From Flavobacterium sp. (GTDB taxonomy: Bacteria; Bacteroidota; Bacteroidia; Flavobacteriales; Flavobacteriaceae): 20,926 nucleotides of DNA. Where the stretch lies: positions 1-20,926 of the forward strand of contig JASLGC010000192.1 of assembly GCA_030150335.1 (NCBI GenBank), in the 5' to 3' direction. A model generated the notes under the pieces. It made no database searches and had not been told where the DNA came from. It saw nothing but the letters and a program-made list of their open reading frames with translations. Below are positions 14,224-20,926 of the stretch, piece after piece. Made by a program: the position numbers and the translations under genes. Each line of letters starts with the position of its first letter. The stretch's first letter is position 1.

Positions 14224-17200
14224 ATGATGAAATTTAAACTTAATTGTTTTTTAACATGCTTACTTGTACTGATTGTGCATGTAGGGTATGCTCAAACAAA
14301 AGTACTTACTGGGGTAGTAAGTGAAGGAAGTTCGCCTTTACCTGGTGTTTCAATTGTGATTCAAGGTACACAAGAAGGTGTTCAAACTGATTTAGATGGA
14401 AAATATTCTATAAATGTAAAAACTGGGGATGTTCTTGTTTTTTCATTTATAGGAATGAAAGATGTTAAACATGTAGTTGATAATGCTTCCTTTTTTAACG
14501 TTTCCATGAGCAGTCAAGAGGATGTTTTAGATGTGGTTGTAGTGACTGCTATGGGAATTAAGAGAAGTGCAAAGGCTTTAGGGTATGCGACACAAGAGAT
14601 TAAGGGGGATAAACTTAACCAGACAGATAACAGTAGTTTATCTGGTGCTTTGCAAGGAAAAGTTTCTGGAGTACAGATTACACCTTCAAGCGGTGCACCT
14701 GGAGCTTCTTCTCAAATTGTAATTAGAGGAGCAAGGTCTTTTACTGGTAATAATACTCCATTGTATGTAATAGATGGGATGCCAGTAGAATCAACTGCTG
14801 ATTTTTCAACAGGAGGAAGTGTATCAGGAAGTGATATTGCAAATCGTGCAGTGGATATAGATCCGAATGATATAGAAACGATTAATATATTAAAGGGACA
14901 AGCTGCATCTGCTTTGTATGGAATTCGTGCTTCTAATGGTGTTATTGTTATTACAACTAAGAGTGGTAAAGGACTTGAGGAGGGAAAACCGGTAATTAGT
15001 TTTTCTTCATCTTCAAGTTTTGAAACTTTGTCAAAAAAACCTTCTGTTCAAAAAACTTATGCGCAAGGTAATTATGATGAAGCATCAGGAAGATATTTAT
15101 ATAGCCCTTATTCATCTTTGTCTTGGGGACCTAAAATTTCAGATCTTCCAAATGATCCTAATTATGGAGGAAATGTAGCGAATGATTATAATAAGGGGGT
15201 TTTACAACCAGGGAAATACTATGTTCCACAATTGGCAGCAGCAGGGATGAATCCATGGGTAGCTCCACGTGCTTATGATAATATTGGAGATTTTTTTAAA
15301 ACGGGGAATACATTGACAAATTCATTTAATATTAGTCAGAATGCAGGAAAAACAAATTATTCTTTTGGATTTGGAAACACTACTCAGGATGGTATGATGC
15401 CTGGGACGGATATGAAAAGAACTAATATAAAGTTAGCTGCTGACACGAAATTAAGTAAAGAATGGACTACTGGTTTTTCTGCAAATTACGTTATTACTGA
15501 TATAAACAAAGCAACAAGTGCCAATGATTCTTATTTGCCTGGTGTTTTTGGAGGTCCTACAAGTTATGATATGAAAGGTATCCCTTCTGAGGATCCGATT
15601 GATCCTTATAAACAAATTTATTTTAGAAACACCACATTCAACAATCCTTATTGGGCTGCTAATCACAATGAGTTTAGTGAAAAAACAGCGCGTTTTTATG
15701 GTAATGCGAATATTGCATATTCTCCCGTAATTAGCGATGATGGTACTAAAAATTTGACAATTAAATATCAAGGTGGTATAGATTCTTATACGACTAATTT
15801 ACGTGACATTTATGAGTATGGAAATGCACAAGCTGACGCTGCATCAAGTAGTGTTGGTTTAAACGGAATTACGAGAAAAGTAATGAACTCTTTGTTTACT
15901 GTAAATTACGATATGTATTTAGCTGATGATCTTAGATTTGATATTTTATTAGGTAATGAATTTAATGAGGAAAATAGTAAAGTATACCAAGACTTTGGAT
16001 CTAATCTAAATTTTGGAGGTTGGGCTACAATAGCTAATACATTGTCTGTTTCTTCAAGAGAGTTACGCAATCAAAAACGAACAGTGGGATTATTCAGTAA
16101 TGCAGGATTCTCTTATAAAGACATGCTTTTTTTAAGTGGATCGATTCGTAAAGATGTTGTTTCAACTATGCCGAGAGACAATAGATCTTTTGTTTATCCA
16201 TCCGTATCATTAGGGTTTGTATTATCTGAATTAGAAGGGTTAAAGGATAATTCTATCTTAAGTTTTGCAAAAATTAGAGCGTCTTATGCAGAAGTAGGGC
16301 AAGCCGGAACTTATCTTAAAAATTACTATTCTAAACCTGGTTATGGAGGAGGTTTTTGGACAGGAGAACCAATTATTTATCCTGTTGCAGATGCTGCTGG
16401 ATTTGCTCCAACAGGTAGTCTTTATGATCCCAAATTAAAACCTCAGAATACAAAATCGTGGGAATTAGGTACTGATTTAAGATTTTTAAATAACAGATTT
16501 GGAGTTGATTATACATTTTCTCGTCAAGATGTAAAAGATCAGATTTTCGATGTTCCATTAGCAGGTTCAAGTGGAGCAAGTTCATTTGTAACTAATGGTG
16601 GAAAAATCCATACAGTCGCACATGAGATTATGGCTTTTGTCTCACCAATTAAGACTAATGATTTAGAATGGACGGTTAATGTGAATTTCTCTAAAATTGA
16701 TTCTTATGTAGATGAATTGAAAGAGGGAGTTGATAATATATTTTTAGGAGGTTTTACTACACCTCAAATTAGAGCGCAAAAAGGAGATCGCTTTCCAGTA
16801 ATTTATGGAGAGAGTTTTCAAAGAGATCCCAATGGGAATATAATAGTTGATAAAGACGGTATTCCTCTTTTGGGAGAAACAAAAGCATTAGGAGAGGTAG
16901 CACCTAAGTTTATTTTAGGAGGTTCTACTTTCTTGACATGGAAGAAATGGCATTTGAATGGTACTGTTGAGTGGAAGCATGGAGGAAATATCTATAGTGG
17001 GTCTAATTCTACAATGAGATACTATGGAGCAGATGGAAGTACAAGCGACCGTGATAAACCATTTGTTTTTGATGGTGTAAAACAATTAGGAGATGGTTCG
17101 TATGTGAAGAATGATATTGTGATTGGTAGTGATCCAGCAACAGCAGCTTATGAAAGACAAATTTATCAAAGTGCGATGAATAGCATAACTGAAGCAAGTG

Positions 17201-17442
17201 TGTTTGATGCGAGTTTTGTAAAATTAAGAGAGGTAAGTGTAGGATACACATTTGATAAAATCTTTACACAGAAAATTAATTTGCGCCTTTCTGCTTTTGC
17301 GAGAAATATTTTGTTGTGGTCTAAAATGCCAAACCTTGATCCAGAAGCGACACAAGGAAATACAAATATGAGTGGAGGATTTGAACAATGGTCTGTTCCA
17401 CAGGCTAAAAGTATAGGATTTTCTCTAAATGTTACATTTTAA
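14224..17442 (+). CDS. SusC/RagA-type TonB-dependent outer-membrane transporter
   Basis: This 1072-residue outer-membrane importer forms a TonB-driven barrel with its SusD-like partner. It has a signal peptide (1-23, GYA/QT), a CarboxypepD_reg-like beta domain (about 26-98, with GVSIVIQGTQEGVQTDLDGKY), a TonB-box-like VVVTAMG (105-111) and the SusC-type plug (about 115-250). Plug hallmarks are LQGKVSGVQI (143-152), IVIRGARS (165-172), PLYVIDGMP (179-187) and ALYGIRASNGVIVITTKSG (230-248). The barrel runs to a C-terminal phenylalanine (LNVTF), the outer-membrane assembly signal. The start is ATG at 14224, with a second ATG next to it. There is no N-terminal signalling (STN) domain. The susD-like gene follows after 15 nt. 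No glycanase, peptidase or regulator is adjacent, so the substrate is open; glycan or peptide are the family options. Confidence 0.97.
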   Translation: MMKFKLNCFLTCLLVLIVHVGYAQTKVLTGVVSEGSSPLPGVSIVIQGTQEGVQTDLDGKYSINVKTGDVLVFSFIGMKDVKHVVDNASFFNVSMSSQEDVLDVVVVTAMGIKRSAKALGYATQEIKGDKLNQTDNSSLSGALQGKVSGVQITPSSGAPGASSQIVIRGARSFTGNNTPLYVIDGMPVESTADFSTGGSVSGSDIANRAVDIDPNDIETINILKGQAASALYGIRASNGVIVITTKSGKGLEEGKPVISFSSSSSFETLSKKPSVQKTYAQGNYDEASGRYLYSPYSSLSWGPKISDLPNDPNYGGNVANDYNKGVLQPGKYYVPQLAAAGMNPWVAPRAYDNIGDFFKTGNTLTNSFNISQNAGKTNYSFGFGNTTQDGMMPGTDMKRTNIKLAADTKLSKEWTTGFSANYVITDINKATSANDSYLPGVFGGPTSYDMKGIPSEDPIDPYKQIYFRNTTFNNPYWAANHNEFSEKTARFYGNANIAYSPVISDDGTKNLTIKYQGGIDSYTTNLRDIYEYGNAQADAASSSVGLNGITRKVMNSLFTVNYDMYLADDLRFDILLGNEFNEENSKVYQDFGSNLNFGGWATIANTLSVSSRELRNQKRTVGLFSNAGFSYKDMLFLSGSIRKDVVSTMPRDNRSFVYPSVSLGFVLSELEGLKDNSILSFAKIRASYAEVGQAGTYLKNYYSKPGYGGGFWTGEPIIYPVADAAGFAPTGSLYDPKLKPQNTKSWELGTDLRFLNNRFGVDYTFSRQDVKDQIFDVPLAGSSGASSFVTNGGKIHTVAHEIMAFVSPIKTNDLEWTVNVNFSKIDSYVDELKEGVDNIFLGGFTTPQIRAQKGDRFPVIYGESFQRDPNGNIIVDKDGIPLLGETKALGEVAPKFILGGSTFLTWKKWHLNGTVEWKHGGNIYSGSNSTMRYYGADGSTSDRDKPFVFDGVKQLGDGSYVKNDIVIGSDPATAAYERQIYQSAMNSITEASVFDASFVKLREVSVGYTFDKIFTQKINLRLSAFARNILLWSKMPNLDPEATQGNTNMSGGFEQWSVPQAKSIGFSLNVTF

Positions 17443-17457
17443 TCAGTTTACTATATC

Positions 17458-18912
17458 ATGAAAAAATTAAAATATATTGTTTTAGCAATGATTTCATCAA
17501 CTTTATTACTTCAATCTTGTTCTGAAGATAAATTGGATGATATTAATAAGAATCAGAACGATCCAGAAACTATAGAAGCAAAATACTTATTGACTGATGT
17601 AATGACTGCAACTTCTTTTTCAATTACAGGATCTGACTTAGCATTTTATTCGTCAATTTATTCAGAATTATTGGCAGGAATTGACAATCAAATGTATCGA
17701 GCACAAACACGTGATGGTGATCCACAATTAGCATCTACGTATAATAATAAGTGGGGGGATATTTATTCACAATTGAAAAGTTTGAAAGAGATAATAGCTA
17801 AGTGTTCTGAAGGAGGAAGCGAAGCAGGTAATTATAATGCCTTAGCCGTTGGAGAGATTTTAACCGCCTATAACCTTGGAATTCTAACTAATTTATGGGG
17901 AGATGTTCCTTATTCAGAGGCTTTGCAACCAGGTGTTATATTTCAACCAAAATTAGACAAACAAGAAGATATCTATAAAGAGATTTTTCGATTATTAGAT
18001 GATGCAATTGAAAATGCAAATAAAACTTCGAAGTTCGCAAGTTTGGCTAATAATGATATTTTGTACAAAGGAAATATGAAGTTGTGGGAAAAAGCAGCTT
18101 ACGCTTTAAAAGCTCGATATACAATGCAGTTGTCAGCTATAAAGCCAGATTATGCTAAAGTTATTGAATATGTTGATTTAGCTTTTTCAAGTACTGCTGA
18201 GGATCTTAAAGCAAATACTACTTCAATACCTTATCCTTTCTGGTTGTTTCAAATTCAACGTACTGGCTTAGGTTCTTCTAAAAGTTTTTATGATTTAATG
18301 AATAAAAACAATGAAAAAGATCCACGTATAAAAGACTACTTTAAAGAGATTACTTTGAATGGTGTGACAGGAATCTATTTGGTTGATAATTCTCAAGCAA
18401 GACCTACAGAGGGAAGAACACTTTACTCTCCTTCTGGTTTATCTTTTAGTGATGCAGAGGATAAAAATAAATCAAATGCTATCTATATGTTTAGTTACCA
18501 TGAACTGCTATTTTTAAAAGCAGAAGCTCAAGCGCGATTAGGTCAAGATGCAGAGGCAAGAGAAACATTAGTTGCTGCGATATCAGCCGCTATGAATAAA
18601 ACTCAACAATATAAATACCCTACTTATCAGCCAAATGTTGGAACTATAACAGGAAATGATTTATTGGCTCGCATCGAAAGAGAGAAGTATATTGCTCAGT
18701 TTGAAATTGAAAGTATTCAAGCTTACAATGATGTTCGCCGTTGGAGAGCAATGGGAGAGTCATATATTCAATTGGCTAATCCAAATAGATTTCCAGAAAG
18801 ATTCTCTTATGGGCAATCAGATGTTGTTAATAACGCGAATGTAAAAGCTGCATTTGGAAATGGAGAATATGTTTATACTGAAAAAGTATGGTGGGCACAT
18901 GGTACTCGATAA
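17458..18912 (+). CDS. SusD/RagB-type surface lipoprotein
   Basis: This 484-residue surface lipoprotein is the ligand-binding lid of the SusC-like transporter encoded 15 nt upstream. It has a lipoprotein signal peptide with lipobox LLLQSC (C21), and the acidic stretch SEDKLDD just after the cysteine resembles the export signal of surface lipoproteins in this phylum. The helical tetratricopeptide-like SusD fold follows; recognisable parts are the LTNLWGDVPYSEALQPG region near 144-160 and the late Y-x-ELLFLKAEAQAR segment. The early DINKNQNDPE wording suggests the SusD_2-like subgroup (inference). The length is typical. The ligand is unknown. Confidence 0.95.
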   Translation: MKKLKYIVLAMISSTLLLQSCSEDKLDDINKNQNDPETIEAKYLLTDVMTATSFSITGSDLAFYSSIYSELLAGIDNQMYRAQTRDGDPQLASTYNNKWGDIYSQLKSLKEIIAKCSEGGSEAGNYNALAVGEILTAYNLGILTNLWGDVPYSEALQPGVIFQPKLDKQEDIYKEIFRLLDDAIENANKTSKFASLANNDILYKGNMKLWEKAAYALKARYTMQLSAIKPDYAKVIEYVDLAFSSTAEDLKANTTSIPYPFWLFQIQRTGLGSSKSFYDLMNKNNEKDPRIKDYFKEITLNGVTGIYLVDNSQARPTEGRTLYSPSGLSFSDAEDKNKSNAIYMFSYHELLFLKAEAQARLGQDAEARETLVAAISAAMNKTQQYKYPTYQPNVGTITGNDLLARIEREKYIAQFEIESIQAYNDVRRWRAMGESYIQLANPNRFPERFSYGQSDVVNNANVKAAFGNGEYVYTEKVWWAHGTR

Positions 18913-18981
18913 AAATATTACAATTATTATTGATTAGTTAGTGTTAGTCTTTTTTATTGTAACAGTTGAATCTTGATCAAC

Positions 18982-19014
18982 AGTAAGAGTAAGACTTTAA
19001 GTTTTACTCTTATT
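18982..19014 (+). terminator. Hairpin after the SusD-like gene
   Basis: AGTAAGAGTAAGACT (18982-18996) pairs with AGTTTTACTCTTATT (19000-19014) as a 15-bp stem with two G-U pairs and a 3-nt loop, followed by T-rich sequence. It lies 70 nt after the SusD-like stop and is a probable terminator, though the T-run is weak. Confidence 0.55.
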
Positions 19015-19105
19015 TCACTTAATTGGAATGTTTAAGATTGTATATTTTGGAGAAAACAGCGAAAAGTAGCTGATCTTATAAAAATAATAGGTGATATAAT
19101 AGCAA

Positions 19106-19139
19106 ATAAAAATAGCCTCCTTGAAAACAAGGAGGCTAT
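19106..19139 (-). terminator. Intrinsic terminator of the thioredoxin-like lipoprotein gene
   Basis: A perfect 12-bp repeat, ATAGCCTCCTTG (19112-19123) and CAAGGAGGCTAT (19128-19139), has an AAAA loop. On the minus strand it is followed by a U-tract (19111-19106). It lies 17 nt after the stop of the gene ending at 19157. Confidence 0.88.
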
Positions 19140-19156
19140 CGTTTATAAGAGAGAGT

Positions 19157-20569
19157 CTATTTATTTTTTAATAGATCTTCTATATTTTTATCAAATATAT
19201 TCACGAAAGGATCTTTTAATGAACCGTCTTTTTCTAAAATCATACAACGCTGAATTTTAGTGATAATCCATTTATCTTTCATCTGATTAAAGTCATCTGA
19301 TCTCATTTCCTTTATGTTGTATTGACGGTAACGAGGAAGTAAGCTTAGCCATTCTCCATGGTCCCCATCAATACATATAGCTATAACGTCTAAGTTCGGA
19401 TTTTCTTGCATTAAACTATGTGCGCGTCTATGTGCAGCGTCTGCATGTGAAATACCATTTTTAGTCCAAAAGAACAGCAATGTAGGCTTTTTAATTACCT
19501 TGTTAATTTGAATTTTGCTATTGCTCGCATCTACAAGTGGCACTTCAGGTAATCTATTTTCATACTTTAAGTTTTGAATTGCTTGCTGTATTAAAATAAT
19601 TTCATTGTGCTGATCTTCATCTGTTGATAATTCAAAATAGCGCTCTAAAAACAAATCGTTATTATTGAGATTTTGATCTTGTAACAAGTAAATGAAGGCA
19701 ATATTGTCAAAAATAGCGTTGCGTACTTTCGTATTTTGGATCAATGTATCTACAATATTAAGCTTGTCGATATATTTGTCATATCTGTTTTCAGAGATAA
19801 AGTCTTCTTCAGATTCTTCTACGATAGAATTAAGCATGATTGCTAAATACTTTGTGAAAGAAGAGTATTTTAAAAGGCGTTCATCGTTGAAATTTACTTT
19901 TTTTCTAAACCCAAGGTAATCAGCTGGTAATTTATTTCTAACATCATCATTTGTACGTATATAATGTAGAATTGGGTATAGTTCTTTTAAAGAGTAAAAG
20001 TGTAAGTCAAGTTTTGTTTTCGCGTACATATCAAAATCATCTGACCAATCTATGACTGCTTTATTTCGTAAATAATAAGTAGTTCGGGCTGCATGTACAG
20101 AGTCTATACGCTTGATAAATTGTTCCGGAGGAGCGTCAAATGTACTGAAGCGCTCACTTTCATCCATAATATTCTTCACGTTAAGGTTCATCAAAAAGTT
20201 ATTCTTTTCGGCTCCTCTACCTGAAAATATGATTGAATGATCAAAGTCTTTCGAGTTTATACGTAAAGTAAGGCTGTCATTTTTTTCAAAGTAAACATAC
20301 TGAAACTCAGGATTGTGTTTGTAGATATACATTCCAGGAGTTAGAGAGTCAAATTTCTTAGAAAATTTGTTGTCTTTATCAAGATACAACGTATCAATTA
20401 CCTCGTTGTCTTTACAGAAAAGAACAAAATTAGAAGTAGGATTAATTATTTCTCCTTGGAAATGAGCTACGTAATCGTTTTTATCAAATTTCTCTTGACA
20501 AGAAGTAAATAAACCAACGATAGGTATGAGGAGATAAAGAAAATTACTATTTGAAAAATTTGTACGCAT
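19157..20569 (-). CDS. Thioredoxin-fold lipoprotein without redox cysteines
   Basis: This 470-residue lipoprotein has lipobox LFTSC with C24 and so is probably membrane-anchored in the periplasm or at the outer membrane. Residues about 33-120 resemble the beta-rich DUF4369-like region of Bacteroidota TlpA/thioredoxin lipoproteins. A helical middle (about 125-335) is followed by a thioredoxin-like domain (about 340-470). The domain keeps the strand IKKPTLLFFW (359-368), but where WCxxC is expected it has WTKNGISHADAAH (368-380), with no cysteine. The cis-Pro region before the last strands reads KIQRCMILEKDG (438-449). It is therefore probably not a disulfide enzyme but a binding or structural protein. 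The gene is monocistronic and converges on the SusC/SusD pair. Confidence 0.8.
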   Translation of the reverse strand: MRTNFSNSNFLYLLIPIVGLFTSCQEKFDKNDYVAHFQGEIINPTSNFVLFCKDNEVIDTLYLDKDNKFSKKFDSLTPGMYIYKHNPEFQYVYFEKNDSLTLRINSKDFDHSIIFSGRGAEKNNFLMNLNVKNIMDESERFSTFDAPPEQFIKRIDSVHAARTTYYLRNKAVIDWSDDFDMYAKTKLDLHFYSLKELYPILHYIRTNDDVRNKLPADYLGFRKKVNFNDERLLKYSSFTKYLAIMLNSIVEESEEDFISENRYDKYIDKLNIVDTLIQNTKVRNAIFDNIAFIYLLQDQNLNNNDLFLERYFELSTDEDQHNEIILIQQAIQNLKYENRLPEVPLVDASNSKIQINKVIKKPTLLFFWTKNGISHADAAHRRAHSLMQENPNLDVIAICIDGDHGEWLSLLPRYRQYNIKEMRSDDFNQMKDKWIITKIQRCMILEKDGSLKDPFVNIFDKNIEDLLKNK

Positions 20570-20611
20570 TAGCTTAGTTGGCTTGATTTACCAGTTTTAA
20601 CAGTGTTACAG

Positions 20612-20619
20612 CAAATGTA
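20612..20619 (-). promoter_or_regulatory. Candidate -7 box for the thioredoxin-like lipoprotein
   Basis: On the minus strand this reads TACATTTG, a match to TAnnTTTG, 42 bp before the start codon at 20569. No -33 TTG was found at normal spacing. Confidence 0.4.
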
Positions 20620-20713
20620 AGTTTTACGAGTGTTTATAATTGTTAAGATATGGTTAAAGTGTTTAGGTTATGTGATAAGTTGTAATAAAAGGTGTTTCTA
20701 AATTTAAATTTAT

Positions 20714-20721
20714 TAATTTTG
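20714..20721 (+). promoter_or_regulatory. Candidate -7 box for the ABC-F gene
   Basis: TAATTTTG matches TAnnTTTG and lies 26 bp before the ATG at 20748, leaving a leader of roughly 20 nt. No -33 TTG was found at normal spacing. Confidence 0.45.
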
Positions 20722-20747
20722 CAGACAATATAAATCAAAATACTACG

Positions 20748-20926
20748 ATGTTAACAGTTTCAAATCTGTCAGTTCAATTCGGAAAACGAATTTTATTTGA
20801 TGAAGTTAATGTAACCTTTACGCAAGGGAACTGCTATGGAATTATTGGTGCTAATGGTGCTGGTAAATCTACTTTTTTAAAAATACTGTCAGGAGAGTTT
20901 GATCCTACTTCTGGACACGTATCTTT
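20748..20926 (+). CDS. ABC-F family ATPase (5' part)
   Basis: These are the first 59 codons of a soluble twin-ATPase ABC-F protein, and the gene continues beyond the window. The frame opens with ATG and the family-like MLTVSNLSVQFGKRILFDEV. Walker A is GANGAGKST (34-42) in GIIGANGAGKSTFLKILSGE. The wording around NCYGIIGANGAGKS is closest to the YbiT-like group of ABC-F proteins, which act on the ribosome rather than in transport. The lack of membrane helices and the start sequence support this, but the signature motifs and the second domain are outside the window. Confidence in the exact subgroup is moderate. Confidence 0.88.
   Translation, partial: MLTVSNLSVQFGKRILFDEVNVTFTQGNCYGIIGANGAGKSTFLKILSGEFDPTSGHVS

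Noticed and set aside
15451..15771. Open frame opposite the SusC-like gene
   Set aside because: A 106-codon antisense frame inside a strongly supported coding gene, with no recognisable domain; a coding shadow.

Overview
The window is a stretch of chromosome from a low-GC Bacteroidota, most likely a member of the Flavobacteriaceae. The evidence is the SusC/SusD pair, the lack of Shine-Dalgarno-like leaders, several TAnnTTTG-type -7 boxes, and the flavobacterial character of nearly every protein. Myroides or a close relative is possible, but the genus cannot be proved from the sequence alone. There are no rRNA or tRNA genes, no insertion sequences, no CRISPR array and no phage genes. The content looks like stable core genome plus one outer-membrane uptake locus.

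Layout. (1) 1-507 is the 3' part of an iron-dependent alcohol dehydrogenase. It meets a minus-strand operon head to head at a strong two-way terminator (552-576). (2) 596-7654, minus strand, is a tight seven-gene operon. In transcription order it encodes a SpoIIM-like membrane protein, a six-helix membrane protein, a DUF4129 protein, a DUF4350 protein, a MoxR AAA+ ATPase, a DUF58 protein and a TrmH/SpoU RNA methyltransferase. An RDD membrane protein and a TRIC-like channel protein are transcribed divergently from it (7671-9042). (3) 9032-10696, minus strand, is a divergent sodium:solute-symporter paralogue. (4) 10930-13332, minus strand, is a four-gene housekeeping operon: DUF2520 dehydrogenase-like protein, KdsC-type HAD phosphatase, Maf nucleotide pyrophosphatase and a short MscS-like channel. 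It is closed by a hairpin-polyU terminator at 10777-10814. (5) 13392-13781, plus strand, is a group III truncated haemoglobin with its own terminator, followed by about 440 bp of AT-rich leader. (6) 14224-18912, plus strand, is a SusC/SusD outer-membrane pair with no enzyme or regulator gene beside it. (7) 19157-20569, minus strand, is a thioredoxin-fold lipoprotein without the redox cysteines. (8) From 20748 onward is the start of an ABC-F ATPase.

The most interesting part is the MoxR-DUF58-DUF4350-DUF4129-SpoIIM operon with its divergent RDD gene. It looks like a soluble AAA+ motor working with a set of membrane proteins. The same combination recurs in distant bacteria but has no settled function. 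Here it also carries an extra six-helix membrane protein, a DUF58 protein whose metal-binding motif is altered, and a divergent start region only about 16 bp long. Two further proteins look like family members that have lost canonical active or ion-binding residues: the symporter at 9032-10696 and the thioredoxin-like lipoprotein at 19157-20569.
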